Of a stretch of 21,443 nucleotides of DNA, positions 6,804-15,542 are shown one piece after another (within the stretch, counting starts at the first letter, position 1; each line of letters starts with the position of its first letter). The stretch is from contig DJOV01000083.1 in the NCBI GenBank assembly GCA_002437285.1, forward strand, positions 1-21,443, written 5' to 3'. Below the pieces are notes generated by a model. It ran no database searches. It was not told the DNA's origin and was given only the letters and a program-made list of their open reading frames with translations. The position numbers and the translations under genes are program-made. This DNA comes from Prevotella sp. UBA6429. Its GTDB lineage: Bacteria; Bacteroidota; Bacteroidia; Bacteroidales; Bacteroidaceae.

Positions 6804-6838
6804 GTCATTGTCATCCCCCTAAAAGCCGGAGACACGCT

Positions 6839-9316
6839 TCAGTCTTGGAAATAGACGCGCTTCACACGGTTGCTGATGCCCGTGAGCACCTCATAAGGGA
6901 TGGTGTCGAGCACATCGCTGAGCACCGTGACCGGCAGGTCATCACCAAAGATCTCCACACTGTCGCCCTCTTTGCAGTCGATGCCCGTGACATCGATCAT
7001 CGCCACATCCATGCAGATGTTGCCGACATACTCGGCGCGCTGGCCATTGACCAGGCAATAGCAGTGGCGGTTGCCCAGGTGGCGGTTCAAGCCATCGGCA
7101 TAGCCGATGGGGATGGCGGCTATGACGCTGTCATGGTCTATCTTGCCCTTGCGGCTATAGCCCACCGTGTCGCCAACGGGCACATGTCGAAGCTGGAGGA
7201 TGGTGGTCTTCAGAGTTGACACATTATTGATGACGGAATTGTCGCGCGGGTTGATGCCATACAGACCCAGACCCAGGCGACACATGTCGAGCTGGCGCTC
7301 GGGGAAGTGCTCAATGCCGGCAGAATTGTCGATATGGCGGAGAATCTTATGGTCGAAGGCAGCTTGCAACTGGCGACTGCCCTTGTCGAAGAGTTCAAAC
7401 TGATGGGCAGAGAAGTCGTCAAAGCTATCACTGTCGGAACCGACGAAATGCGAGAACACCGAGCGCGGGATGATGGCGTTCTGCCGCTTGAGGCGCTTGA
7501 TGAGCTCTTCCATGTCGTGCTCCGGGTCGAAGCCCAGGCGGTGCATGCCCGTGTCGAGCTTGATGTGGACCGGATAGCCTGTGATGCCCTCGGCCTCAGC
7601 GGCCTTCACCAGGGCATCGAGCAAGCGGAAGGAGTAGACTTCCGGCTCCAGATCGTTGTCAAACATGGTCTTGAACGCCGACATCTCCGGATTCATGATC
7701 ATGATGTTGCTGGTGATGCCGTTGCCTCTCAGCATGGCACCCTCGTCGGCCACAGCCACAGCCAGGTAGTCAACGCGATGGTCTTGCAGGGTCTTGGCTA
7801 TCTCCACACTGCCCGCACCATAGGCATCGGCCTTGATCATGCAGACAAGCTTGGTCTCGGGCTTCATGAACGAACGATAGTAATTGAGGTTGCTCACCAC
7901 AGCGTTGAGGTTCACCTCCAGCACGGTCTCGTGCACCTTCTGCACCAATAGCTCCGTGATGCGGTCAAAGCCAAACTGGCGGGCACCCTTGATGAGGATG
8001 ACCTCATTGCGCAAGCTCTGGAACACATCGCTATGGATAAACTCGCCAACGGTCGTGAAGAACGACTTGTCTGCCACCTGGATCTCATCCTTTTGAGCCG
8101 AGATGACCGGACCGATGCCGATAAACTTCTCCACGCCACGCTTGTGAACCAAGTCGCTCACCTCACGATAGAGCTGTGCGGGAGCCATGCCGCTCTGCAT
8201 GATGTCACTCAAGATGAGCGTACGCGTGCGCCCCTTGTGGTCGGGACGGCGGTTCATGAAGTCAAGCGCTATGTCGAGAGAGTTGAAGTCTGAATTATAG
8301 GAATCGTTGATGAGCGTGCAACCATGACGCCCCTCTTTCACCTCAAGGCGCATGGCCACAGGCTCCAACTGCTGCATGCGTTCATCGAGCTGGTCGGGTG
8401 TCAGGCCCAGTCGCAAGGTGACAATGGCGCACACCAACGAATTGGACACGCTGGCCTCGTCGATAAAGGGAATGCTGAACCGCTTTTCTTCACCTCCTTT
8501 ATATATATAAGTGACAGTGGTTGCCGACTCCTTTTTCTCCACACCCTTGATGTACATGGGGGCCTTCTGATCCCTGCGCGACCAATAAAGCTTCTCGCCC
8601 TTATAGTCTAAGGTGGCGAAGACAGAAGTCACAAGCTCATCATCACCATCGTAGACGGCCACCTCCGCATCGTGGAAGAGCACCAGTTTCTCACGACACT
8701 TCTCCTCCATCGACTGGAAGTTCTCCTGGTGGGCGGTTCCCAGGTTGGTGAGCACCGCTATGGTGGGTTGGATGATATCGCGCAAGGCGAGCATCTCTCC
8801 GGGCTGGCTGATGCCGGCCTCAAACACGCCCACCTGGGTCTGTTCGTTCATCAGCCACACCGACAGGGGAACGCCAATCTGCGAGTTGTAACTGCGAGGG
8901 CTGCGGGTGACAGTCATGTCGGCAGACAGGATCTGGTAAAGCCACTCCTTGACCATGGTCTTGCCATTGGAGCCAGTGATGCCCACAACAGGGATATTGA
9001 ACTCATCGCGATGGCGCTCGGCCAAACGCTGCAGGGCCTCAAGCGTATCGACCACCTTGAGGAAGTTGGCCTTCGGGTAGGTCTTTTCATAGTTGTCGGG
9101 CACATCGCACACAACAAAGTTTCTGACGCCACGGCGGTAAAGTTCGGGAATATAATTGTGTCCATCGTTGCGACCGGACTTCAAAGCGAAGAACAAGGTT
9201 TCTTCCGGGAAACAAAGAGAACGGCTGTCGGTTAACAAAAAGCCAACCTTGGCATTCTCATTGCCAAAGCGGCGCGCACCAATGAGTGTGGTTATCTTTT
9301 CAATTGTGTAAACCAT
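6839..9316 (-). CDS. murF-alr: Bifunctional UDP-MurNAc-tripeptide:D-Ala-D-Ala ligase / alanine racemase
   Basis: The 825-residue cytoplasmic enzyme joins two steps of peptidoglycan precursor synthesis. Residues 1 to about 455 are MurF, which adds D-Ala-D-Ala to UDP-MurNAc-tripeptide. The ATP-binding loop GITGSNGKTMVKEW is at 112-125, followed by the Mur ligase central part (GVFEAGISQPGEM, TNLGTAHQENF) and C-terminal part (INDSYNSDFNSLD). Residues from about 457 to 825 are a PLP-dependent alanine racemase: the PLP lysine is Lys494 in CMIKADAYGAG, the likely second catalytic residue is Tyr720 in VGYSRKG, and GYADGLNRHLGN and NICMDVAMIDVTG follow. The fusion is a known arrangement in Bacteroidetes and length is normal, so it is not a frameshift artefact. 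The start at 9316 lies 22 bp after a TAACTTTG element. The gene appears to be transcribed alone. Confidence 0.95.
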   Translation of the reverse strand: MVYTIEKITTLIGARRFGNENAKVGFLLTDSRSLCFPEETLFFALKSGRNDGHNYIPELYRRGVRNFVVCDVPDNYEKTYPKANFLKVVDTLEALQRLAERHRDEFNIPVVGITGSNGKTMVKEWLYQILSADMTVTRSPRSYNSQIGVPLSVWLMNEQTQVGVFEAGISQPGEMLALRDIIQPTIAVLTNLGTAHQENFQSMEEKCREKLVLFHDAEVAVYDGDDELVTSVFATLDYKGEKLYWSRRDQKAPMYIKGVEKKESATTVTYIYKGGEEKRFSIPFIDEASVSNSLVCAIVTLRLGLTPDQLDERMQQLEPVAMRLEVKEGRHGCTLINDSYNSDFNSLDIALDFMNRRPDHKGRTRTLILSDIMQSGMAPAQLYREVSDLVHKRGVEKFIGIGPVISAQKDEIQVADKSFFTTVGEFIHSDVFQSLRNEVILIKGARQFGFDRITELLVQKVHETVLEVNLNAVVSNLNYYRSFMKPETKLVCMIKADAYGAGSVEIAKTLQDHRVDYLAVAVADEGAMLRGNGITSNIMIMNPEMSAFKTMFDNDLEPEVYSFRLLDALVKAAEAEGITGYPVHIKLDTGMHRLGFDPEHDMEELIKRLKRQNAIIPRSVFSHFVGSDSDSFDDFSAHQFELFDKGSRQLQAAFDHKILRHIDNSAGIEHFPERQLDMCRLGLGLYGINPRDNSVINNVSTLKTTILQLRHVPVGDTVGYSRKGKIDHDSVIAAIPIGYADGLNRHLGNRHCYCLVNGQRAEYVGNICMDVAMIDVTGIDCKEGDSVEIFGDDLPVTVLSDVLDTIPYEVLTGISNRVKRVYFQD

Positions 9317-9337
9317 GATTGTAACTTATATTGGGAG

Positions 9338-9345
9338 CAAAGTTA
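9338..9345 (-). promoter_or_regulatory. Putative -7 element (TAACTTTG) of murF-alr
   Basis: The minus strand reads TAACTTTG, a match to the Bacteroidetes TAnnTTTG element, 21 bp upstream of the murF-alr start codon. This implies a short leader. A -33 element is not obvious. Confidence 0.5.
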
Positions 9346-9416
9346 ATAAAAATGTTGGAAATGAAATCAATCATCATCAAAAAGTTTCAGAATATGCTTG
9401 GCTCCGTGCACACACA

Positions 9417-9454
9417 CAAAGAGCAACCCTTCCATGAAGAAGAATTGCTCTTTG
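9417..9454 (-). terminator. Inverted repeat after the beta-helix gene, possible terminator
   Basis: CAAAGAGCAA (9417-9426) and TTGCTCTTTG (9445-9454) form a perfect 10-bp stem. A small inner stem (CTTC/GAAG) lies in the 18-nt loop. It sits about 124 bp beyond the stop of the minus-strand beta-helix gene and about 70 bp upstream of the murF-alr promoter. No T run follows on the minus strand; on the plus strand a run of six T lies about 20 bp further on. The rest of 9346-9577 shows no gene. Confidence 0.4.
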
Positions 9455-9577
9455 CTAACAGGATGTTTTTTAGCCCCCCTAATCCATGGGGTGAAGCCTG
9501 AGCCACAGGGCTGCGGCCCTTTCTCGTCGAAATCCTCCTATTCGAATTTCCCTCCAGAGACCATGTCGGCACGACCT

Positions 9578-11062
9578 TTACAGGCCCGGCTTGGAGACAA
9601 GCACCTGCGCCTTGGCGTTACTGTAATTGGAAGGGATCTCGAAAGTCACGCCATTGTAAGAGGCCGTCGTGCCCGCCTTGATGACTTGCGCCTTGTAGGT
9701 CTTGTAGCCTTGCGTGCCGCCTGTGGGCTCGCATTTCTTGCCACCGATGGCCATCAGCGTGCCGCCATTGACCAGGAGTGAGTAGTCAGTGCTCAGCGAG
9801 CGTCCATCTGAAGAAGCCGCCACAAACACCTGGCCTCCGTTTATCTGGATGTCTCCATCCGTCTTCACGGCATGGGGCTTGGTGTCAAGGGTGTTGTATT
9901 GGTAGAGAGCGCCAGTCGCAACCACCGTCAACTCACCGTTGTCCACCACGACGCCCAGGTCAGCATTGATGCCTTTGGCACCGGCTCCCTCCGCGTTGAG
10001 CGTGAGATCGCCGCCCTTCATGACAAACAGGCCTGCCGTCTTGAGCGTTGACACGCCACTGATATCGTTCACCGTAGCGTCATAATAAGCCGCCCCGGTT
10101 GTTGTAGCCTTGACCACGCCACCCGTCATGGTGATGGTGCTGTCGGCTTTCAGTGCCTTGGAGCCTTCGCCAGTGGCCTTGACCGTCACCTCTCCACCGC
10201 TCAGGATGAGCTGGCCATTGTTGTCACCACCTTTTCTCTTGGCTCCCACGTCAATGCCGTCACCCTCTGAGACGATGGAAAGCGAGCCGCCACTCATCTG
10301 GAAGTACTCATTGACATGGAAGCCGTCGCCCTTCGCGCCTGCCACGGTCACCGAACCACTCACAAGGCGAGTGTACTCGTCGGAGAAGTAGCCATGGCGG
10401 CAATTGCCCGTGATGGAGAGCGTACCGCTGCCTGTCAAGTCCACATGGCCATTGACATAGAAGCAAGCTTTCTGCGAGCCCGTGACAGCATCCGACAAGA
10501 CATTGGTGCCCACGAAGTTGACTTGAATCTTCTTGCCGTCATCGATGGTGACGGCACCGCCCTTGGCACTGGCCAGTGAGAGATTGTCAAGCGTGAACGA
10601 CGCCTTGCCTTCGCCGTCCATGTAGAAGGAGCCGTCGGTGCTCGTTCCTGTCAGCGTGTAGCTGATCTCATCCGTATAGGTAGAGTCTGCGACGATGCGC
10701 ACATCTGCGCCCTCGGCCGTGACGGTCACATGCTGGGCCAAGTTGCCAGCCACGGTGACCTGTGCCGCGGAGCCCTGATAGTTCACGGCAATGGTGTTGT
10801 CAGCCACATGGCTGTCGTCTACCGTAACACTGGTCACATCCGCCAAGGTGTAGGTCTTCCCCTGAACCGTAAGCGTGGTACCGTTTCCAAAGAGCATCTG
10901 TCCGGTCTGCGCTGCCGAATGGGCATAGGTGACTTCTCCCACCTTGACATTCAAGGTCTGCGCCGACACAAACTGAGACACTGGGGCAAAGAGCAACAAC
11001 AGCGTGGCAATGCGCTTGCCAAGCGTCAGGCCACAAGCGATATGAGAGCTTAGACTGTTCAT
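9578..11062 (-). CDS. Secreted beta-helix protein with carbohydrate-binding domain (Cthe_2159-like, PF14262 type)
   Basis: The 494-residue protein has a signal peptide ending near VSQFVSAQ. After an N-terminal module (TLTVQGKTYTLADVTSVTVD) it shows a ladder of short repeats typical of a right-handed parallel beta-helix, from about residue 255 to 440. Examples are MSGGSLSIVSEGDGIDV, LSGGEVTVKATGEGSKAL, MTGGVVKATTTGAAYY, MKGGDLTLNAEGAGAKGI and INGGQVFVAASSDGRSL. This pattern matches the calcium-dependent acidic-sugar-binding family named after Cthe_2159; the assignment is from memory of the family. It ends without a sorting tail. The ATG overlaps the TGA of the preceding gene (ATGA at 11059-11062), so the two are translationally coupled. 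The likely role is surface or periplasmic polysaccharide binding; ligand unknown. Confidence 0.75.
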   Translation of the reverse strand: MNSLSSHIACGLTLGKRIATLLLLFAPVSQFVSAQTLNVKVGEVTYAHSAAQTGQMLFGNGTTLTVQGKTYTLADVTSVTVDDSHVADNTIAVNYQGSAAQVTVAGNLAQHVTVTAEGADVRIVADSTYTDEISYTLTGTSTDGSFYMDGEGKASFTLDNLSLASAKGGAVTIDDGKKIQVNFVGTNVLSDAVTGSQKACFYVNGHVDLTGSGTLSITGNCRHGYFSDEYTRLVSGSVTVAGAKGDGFHVNEYFQMSGGSLSIVSEGDGIDVGAKRKGGDNNGQLILSGGEVTVKATGEGSKALKADSTITMTGGVVKATTTGAAYYDATVNDISGVSTLKTAGLFVMKGGDLTLNAEGAGAKGINADLGVVVDNGELTVVATGALYQYNTLDTKPHAVKTDGDIQINGGQVFVAASSDGRSLSTDYSLLVNGGTLMAIGGKKCEPTGGTQGYKTYKAQVIKAGTTASYNGVTFEIPSNYSNAKAQVLVSKPGL

Positions 11063-11460
11063 TTCACTTCCATTTTATAGGTTTTACTTGCGGACTTCAC
11101 TATGTACAGGCCTTTTTTCAAGCTACTTCTCATGGCCTGCCTATTTCTGAAGGTGCCCACGCGCTGTCCCGCCAGGTTCACTACGGTCAGCGGCTCATCG
11201 CCATCAGCCTTCACCTCCGACACGCCAGCCGGCTCCGCCGAGAAATACATCTTCTCCAGTTCCGCCAGCGGAAGGCTCACCTGCTGTCCGTTCTGCGAGA
11301 CCAAAGCCTTGCCATCAGCGAACGTGATGGTCAGTCCTTCAGCCTGGAACGACTGTTCCACCTGGTTATGGTTGGTAAACGTCAGATAGGCATACGCGCC
11401 ATCTGCGTGCGCTGCAAGGGTCATAAGACATCCGGCAGCAAGGGTCAGTATCTTTTTCAT
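11059..11460 (-). CDS. Small secreted protein with sorting-tail-like C-terminus, coupled to beta-helix gene
   Basis: From the ATG at 11460 the product is 133 residues. I chose this start because it gives a clear signal peptide (MKKILTLAAGCLMTLAAHA), while the 46 residues encoded upstream are rich in charged residues and look like leader translation. The mature part has YLTFTNHNQVEQSFQAEG, ITFADGKALVSQNGQQVS and LPLAELEKMYFSAE, then a C-terminal stretch VVNLAGQRVGTFRNRQ and SSLKKGLYIVKS ending KTYKMEVK. That last part resembles the type IX sorting tails common in Prevotella secreted proteins. Its TGA overlaps the ATG of the beta-helix gene by four bases. Function is unknown; a partner or anchoring role for the beta-helix protein is inference. 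A near-match TAAATTAG lies about 35 bp upstream. Confidence 0.7.
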   Translation of the reverse strand: MKKILTLAAGCLMTLAAHADGAYAYLTFTNHNQVEQSFQAEGLTITFADGKALVSQNGQQVSLPLAELEKMYFSAEPAGVSEVKADGDEPLTVVNLAGQRVGTFRNRQAMRSSLKKGLYIVKSASKTYKMEVK

Positions 11461-11569
11461 TTGTTCAGGATTAATAGTGGTTTCTAATTTAGCAAGTTTT
11501 ACCGTAGGGAAGCGCCACCTTCCTTCGTGTCGCAGGAACAACTGGGAGAAAACACCCCTCCGTCTCTCG

Positions 11570-12049
11570 TCATTGCGGGTAGACAAGGTTTTCCTCACCG
11601 ATATTCATCAGCACCTCATCGAGGTATTTGCGTGCCTCCCACCGTGCCATGGGCAGGTCATGGAGCAACCAGTTGCCGCAGTCACGCGGAGCAGCACCCG
11701 GAATGTCGCCCTCATAATCAGCGACAAATCGGAACGTACGCCGCATCAGGTCGACTATGTCACGTGACTCCAGATCGCCACGAAGGAGCAGGTAGTTGCC
11801 TGTCAGGCAACCCATGGGACCCCAATAGATCACACGGTCTTTCCACTCGGGGTCATTGCGGAGGAAGGTGGCGGCGAGATGTTCCATCGTGTGGATGGCC
11901 CCGTTGTGGAGCACGGGCTCGCGGTTAGGTTCCTTCATGCGGATGTCAAACGTGGTCACCACTTCATTGCCTACAACGTCTTTGCGACTGACATAGATGC
12001 CACGCAACAACTTCTCGTGATTGATTGTAAATGAGGGTATCTTATTCAT
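11570..12049 (-). CDS. luxS: S-ribosylhomocysteine lyase LuxS
   Basis: LuxS cleaves S-ribosylhomocysteine to homocysteine and 4,5-dihydroxy-2,3-pentanedione, the precursor of autoinducer 2. The 159-residue length is normal. The metal site is complete: His53 and His57 in HTMEHL and Cys124 in DCGNW. Glu56 and the catalytic Cys81 in GPMGCLTG are present, as is Arg37 in FDIRMKEPN. The cytoplasmic enzyme acts directly after MtnN, whose gene lies 102 bp upstream on the same strand, so the pair forms the detoxification branch of the activated methyl cycle. The gap between them contains a hairpin at 12083-12125 and no clear TAnnTTTG element, which leaves open whether luxS has its own promoter. Confidence 0.97.
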   Translation of the reverse strand: MNKIPSFTINHEKLLRGIYVSRKDVVGNEVVTTFDIRMKEPNREPVLHNGAIHTMEHLAATFLRNDPEWKDRVIYWGPMGCLTGNYLLLRGDLESRDIVDLMRRTFRFVADYEGDIPGAAPRDCGNWLLHDLPMARWEARKYLDEVLMNIGEENLVYPQ

Positions 12050-12082
12050 AATAGTTGATTGTCTATTTGTTTTTTATATGGG

Positions 12083-12125
12083 GCCTATCCGAGGTAGTGC
12101 AAACGCCAAGCCGATACGGACAGGC
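12083..12125 (-). other. Hairpin in the mtnN-luxS gap
   Basis: Arms 12083-12091 and 12117-12125 pair over 9 bp with a 25-nt loop. One position is G-U on the minus strand but A-C on the plus strand, so the structure belongs to minus-strand RNA. It ends 34 bp upstream of the luxS start codon. It could be a partial terminator after mtnN or a structured luxS leader. I do not recognise it as a known riboswitch. Confidence 0.4.
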
Positions 12126-12151
12126 ATGCTTTGTTTCAAAAGTCCGAAGGC

Positions 12152-12856
12152 TCACGCCAGCAATGCCTGCAGGTAATGACGTGTGATTTCGAAGCTACCT
12201 TCAGCCATACGGTTCCAAAAGTCGAAATACTGCGCACCCTTGTTGTCCTTGAGCGGCACATCACTGATGATGCGGAAGGAGATGAAGGGCGTGTGATAGA
12301 TGTGGCAGGTCTGCGCAATGGAACAGCTTTCCATGTCGACGGCCATGGCATCGGGGAAGTCGGACAATATCTCGCGCATCTTCCCGCGGGAGTCGACAAA
12401 CCACTCGCCGCTGACCGTCAAGCCACTTCGCACTGCCGTGCCGTCGACCACGCCATTGAGTGACAAGGCTTTGTTGACCAGATCCTTGGGACAGGCAAAC
12501 CGAGGGGGCATGCCCATGATCTGACCACGTTCCACCTCTTCGCCGCAATAGGCGTCATGGTAGGCACACTCCGTGGCGACCACCACGTCGAGGGGATTGA
12601 GCGACACATCGGCGCCGCCAGCCACACCGGTCGACATGACCAGGTCAGGGGCATAGCAGTCTATCATCTCCACTGCGCCTATGGCGGAGTTGACCTTTCC
12701 GATGCCACACTGCTGCAAGATAATCTCTGCACCCTCCATGGTGCCGATGACAAAGTCCTTGTGGTGGCGACGCTCCGTGCGGCAATCGTCAAGCAAAGTC
12801 CTCAGTTGCGCGAACTCCTTGTCCATCGCAACGATAATTCCAATCTTTTTCAACAC
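12152..12856 (-). CDS. mtnN: 5'-methylthioadenosine/S-adenosylhomocysteine nucleosidase
   Basis: The 234-residue cytoplasmic enzyme hydrolyses S-adenosylhomocysteine to S-ribosylhomocysteine and adenine, and also methylthioadenosine. Family marks are the N-terminus IGIIVAMDKEF with Glu14 (E. coli Glu12), STGVAGGADVSLNPLDVVVA, VDMESCSIAQ with Glu176, and FRIISDVP with the catalytic Asp199. Length is typical. The start is 20 bp downstream of a TAACTTTG element in the divergent region shared with the YfhO gene. With luxS immediately downstream, the two consecutive steps that recycle S-adenosylhomocysteine to homocysteine are encoded together. Confidence 0.95.
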   Translation of the reverse strand: MLKKIGIIVAMDKEFAQLRTLLDDCRTERRHHKDFVIGTMEGAEIILQQCGIGKVNSAIGAVEMIDCYAPDLVMSTGVAGGADVSLNPLDVVVATECAYHDAYCGEEVERGQIMGMPPRFACPKDLVNKALSLNGVVDGTAVRSGLTVSGEWFVDSRGKMREILSDFPDAMAVDMESCSIAQTCHIYHTPFISFRIISDVPLKDNKGAQYFDFWNRMAEGSFEITRHYLQALLA

Positions 12857-12875
12857 AATCTATGATATATTGTCG

Positions 12876-12883
12876 CAAAGTTA
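12876..12883 (-). promoter_or_regulatory. Putative -7 element (TAACTTTG) of mtnN
   Basis: The minus strand reads TAACTTTG, 20 bp upstream of the mtnN ATG and preceded by a run of T. It forms the minus-strand half of a divergent promoter region (12857-12988). Confidence 0.55.
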
Positions 12884-12947
12884 CAAAAAAAGGATGGTTC
12901 ATTTCCCTTTTTGCTATTAATTTCTAACCTTTCAGCAAAAATATTCT

Positions 12948-12955
12948 TACCTTTG
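12948..12955 (+). promoter_or_regulatory. Putative -7 element (TACCTTTG) of the YfhO gene
   Basis: TACCTTTG matches TAnnTTTG on the plus strand, 33 bp upstream of the ATG at 12989. It supports that start over the in-frame ATG at 12911, which lies upstream of the promoter. It overlaps a small palindrome (CTTTGCGCAAAG at 12951-12962). Confidence 0.55.
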
Positions 12956-12988
12956 CGCAAAGAATACATAAACGTTTATAGCCATCTT

Positions 12989-15517
12989 ATGAAAACATTG
13001 AAGAAATGCCTGCCAGACATCCTGGCAGTCGTGCTTTTCGCAATCATTTCTTTGGTCTACTTTGCACCGGCCGACCTTGACGGGCGCATCCTCTACCAGG
13101 ACGACCACTCCGCAGGGCGTGGTCTCGGACAGGAGGCCAGCGAGTATTACCAAAGTACCGGCGAGCGCACACGTTGGTCCAACTCCGCATTCGGCGGCAT
13201 GCCCACGTATCAGACCTCGCCTTCTTACCACAGCACCGACTTGCTCGACAAGGCCATGAGCCTCTACCACCTGTGGTTGCCCGACAACGTATGGTACTTG
13301 TTTGCCTATCTCCTGGGCTTCTACATTCTGCTCCGGGCTTTCGACTTCCGTCAGCACCTGGCAGCCTTAGGTTCCATCGTATGGGCCTTCTCCAGCTATT
13401 TTCTCATCATCATTGCCGCCGGACACATCTGGAAGGTGATGGCGCTGGCCTACCTGCCGCCAATGATAGGCGGCTTGGTGCTGGCCTATCGGGGCAAATA
13501 CTTGGGCGGCTTCATCATCACGGCACTCTTCACTGCGTTTGAGATCAAGGCCAACCATGTACAGATGACCTATTATTATTTCTTCGCCATTCTCTTCATG
13601 GTCATCGCTTGGCTCGTGGATGCCATACGCAACCACAAGATGGCTCGCTTCTGGAAAGCCACTGGCGTGGCCGTGGCGGCGGCGGCCATCGGCATATGCA
13701 TCAACCTGTCAAACCTCTACCACACGTGGGAATACTCCAAGGAGAGCACACGTGGCAAGAGCGAACTGGTGAAAAAGAACACAAGCAACCAGACGGACAG
13801 CGGCCTCGACCGCGACTACATCACACAGTGGAGCTATGGGCGCAGCGAGACGTGGACACTGCTCGTGCCCAACGTGAAGGGCGGTGCCAGCGTTCCTATG
13901 GCTGCCAACAGCAAGGCCATGGAAAAGGCTGACCCCAACTACATGCAGGCTTACCAGAGCCTGGGACAGTATTGGGGCAACCAGCCGATGACGAGCGGCC
14001 CTGTCTATGTGGGCGCTTTCGTGCTGATGCTCTTCGTATTGGGACTGTTCATCGTGAAGGGTCCCATGAAGTGGGCGTTGCTGGCCGCCACCATCCTGTC
14101 CATCCTGCTGTCATGGGGACGCAACTTCATGGGCTTCACCAACTTCTTCATCGACTATGTGCCGATGTACGCGAAGTTCCGAACGGTGGCTTCCATCCTC
14201 GTCATCGCCGAGTTCACCACCCCACTGTTGGCCATGATGGCCTTGAAACGCATTGTCGACGAGCCTGACATCCTGGCCAAGAAGGCCCGTTGGGTCTACG
14301 TGAGCTTTGCGCTCACAGGTGGCGTGGCATTGCTCTTCTGGCTGGCACCGGGCCTGTTCTTCTCGCAGTTCATCTCCACCAATGAGACGTTGCAGTTCAC
14401 GCAGATTGCCCAGCAGAGCCCCGAGGCCGCCCAGTTCATCAATGGTCTCAAGGACAATCTTGTCGGTGTGCGCAAGTACATCCTGTCAGCCGACGCGCTC
14501 CGCTCGTTCGTGATTGTGCTCATTGGCCTGGTCCTGCTGTTGCTCTACAGGTTCAAGAAGCTCAGCGCCCAGTTCCTCGTAGGCTGCATCGCCCTGCTCT
14601 GCCTCATCGACATGTGGCAGGTGGACAAGCGTTACCTCAACGATGACATGTTCGTGGAGAAGAGCGTGCGCGACACGCCACAGCAGAAGACGGCCACCGA
14701 CGAGATGATTCTCAAGGACAAGGGGCTCGACTACCGCGTGCTCAACCTGGCAGGCAACACATTCAACGAGAACAGCACGTCTTACTACCACAAGAGCATC
14801 GGTGGCTACCACCCAGCCAAGTTGCGCCGTTACCAGGAGCTCATCGATGCCTACATCAGCCCTGAGATGCAGAAGCTCATGCCGGCCGTGGCTGCCGCCG
14901 GTGGCGACATGACCAAGGTGAACGGCGACTCCCTCTTCTCGGTCATCAACATGCTCAACACGAAATACTTTATCGTGGGCCTGCAGAACAACCAGACCGT
15001 ACCTATCCAGAACCCATACGCCTACGGCAACGCTTGGTTTGTGGACAAGGTTGACTATGTGGACAACGCCAACCAAGAGCTCGACGGTATGGCACACATC
15101 AACCTCCGTCACGAGGCCGTGGCCGACAAGCAGTTTGAACAGCAGCTGGGCAAGGCTGTCAAGCAAGGTTCTGTGGCCCTGGCCACGCTGAAGAAGTATG
15201 AGCCCAACAACCTGGTCTACGAGGTCAACTCCGACAAGGGTGGCGTGCTCGTCTTCTCCGAAATCTACTACCCGGGATGGACGGCCACCGTCGATGGACA
15301 GCCTGTGGAGCTGGGCCGTGTCAACTACGTGTTGCGCGCCATAAGCGTCAAGCCGGGTAAGCACCAGGTGGTGCTCGACTTCCACCCGGCATCCATCCGT
15401 AGAACGGAGGCGGTTGCCTATACGGCCTATGCCATCCTTGCGGTACTGGCCATCTTCGGCATCTTCGTGGAGTGGCGCAAGAACAAGCGCTCTGGGGGTT
15501 CTCCCGACAAGGAATAA
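12989..15517 (+). CDS. YfhO family membrane protein
   Basis: From the ATG at 12989 the product is 842 residues. The in-frame ATG at 12911 would place translation ahead of the promoter element and adds 26 residues unlike a signal. The first helix is LAVVLFAIISLVYFAP, followed by a periplasmic loop (LDGRILYQDDHSAGRGLG, RWSNSAFGGMPTYQTSPS) of the kind found at the start of GT-C-fold membrane proteins, and about a dozen further helices. A large soluble part near the C-terminus contains FSEIYYPGWTATVDGQPVEL and the protein ends with one more helix and a basic tail. This architecture is that of bacterial YfhO proteins, which in Gram-positives are linked to glycosylation of cell-wall polymers. In Bacteroidetes the role is not established; glycan transfer to a lipid or surface polymer is plausible. 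Confidence 0.85.
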   Translation: MKTLKKCLPDILAVVLFAIISLVYFAPADLDGRILYQDDHSAGRGLGQEASEYYQSTGERTRWSNSAFGGMPTYQTSPSYHSTDLLDKAMSLYHLWLPDNVWYLFAYLLGFYILLRAFDFRQHLAALGSIVWAFSSYFLIIIAAGHIWKVMALAYLPPMIGGLVLAYRGKYLGGFIITALFTAFEIKANHVQMTYYYFFAILFMVIAWLVDAIRNHKMARFWKATGVAVAAAAIGICINLSNLYHTWEYSKESTRGKSELVKKNTSNQTDSGLDRDYITQWSYGRSETWTLLVPNVKGGASVPMAANSKAMEKADPNYMQAYQSLGQYWGNQPMTSGPVYVGAFVLMLFVLGLFIVKGPMKWALLAATILSILLSWGRNFMGFTNFFIDYVPMYAKFRTVASILVIAEFTTPLLAMMALKRIVDEPDILAKKARWVYVSFALTGGVALLFWLAPGLFFSQFISTNETLQFTQIAQQSPEAAQFINGLKDNLVGVRKYILSADALRSFVIVLIGLVLLLLYRFKKLSAQFLVGCIALLCLIDMWQVDKRYLNDDMFVEKSVRDTPQQKTATDEMILKDKGLDYRVLNLAGNTFNENSTSYYHKSIGGYHPAKLRRYQELIDAYISPEMQKLMPAVAAAGGDMTKVNGDSLFSVINMLNTKYFIVGLQNNQTVPIQNPYAYGNAWFVDKVDYVDNANQELDGMAHINLRHEAVADKQFEQQLGKAVKQGSVALATLKKYEPNNLVYEVNSDKGGVLVFSEIYYPGWTATVDGQPVELGRVNYVLRAISVKPGKHQVVLDFHPASIRRTEAVAYTAYAILAVLAIFGIFVEWRKNKRSGGSPDKE

Positions 15518-15542
15518 GCCTTTCTCCACACCACACACTTTC

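Noticed and set aside
6839..9316. murF-alr as an assembly artefact or frameshift fusion
   Set aside because: Both enzyme halves are complete in one frame, and MurF-alanine racemase fusions are a known arrangement in Bacteroidetes.
9411..9420. Short CA-rich stretch as a simple-sequence repeat, and CRISPR-like repeats in general
   Set aside because: The CA run is only about ten bases. No regularly spaced direct repeats, tRNA or rRNA genes, or transposase genes were seen anywhere in the window.
9387..9572. 61-codon minus-strand open frame between murF-alr and the beta-helix gene
   Set aside because: It contains the 10-bp inverted repeat and a GC-rich hairpin, has no recognisable domain, and lies in a normal intergenic position.
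11461..11598. N-terminal extension of the small tail-bearing protein to an ATG at 11598
   Set aside because: The extension would bury the signal peptide at residue 47 and overlap the end of luxS. The ATG at 11460 is the better start.
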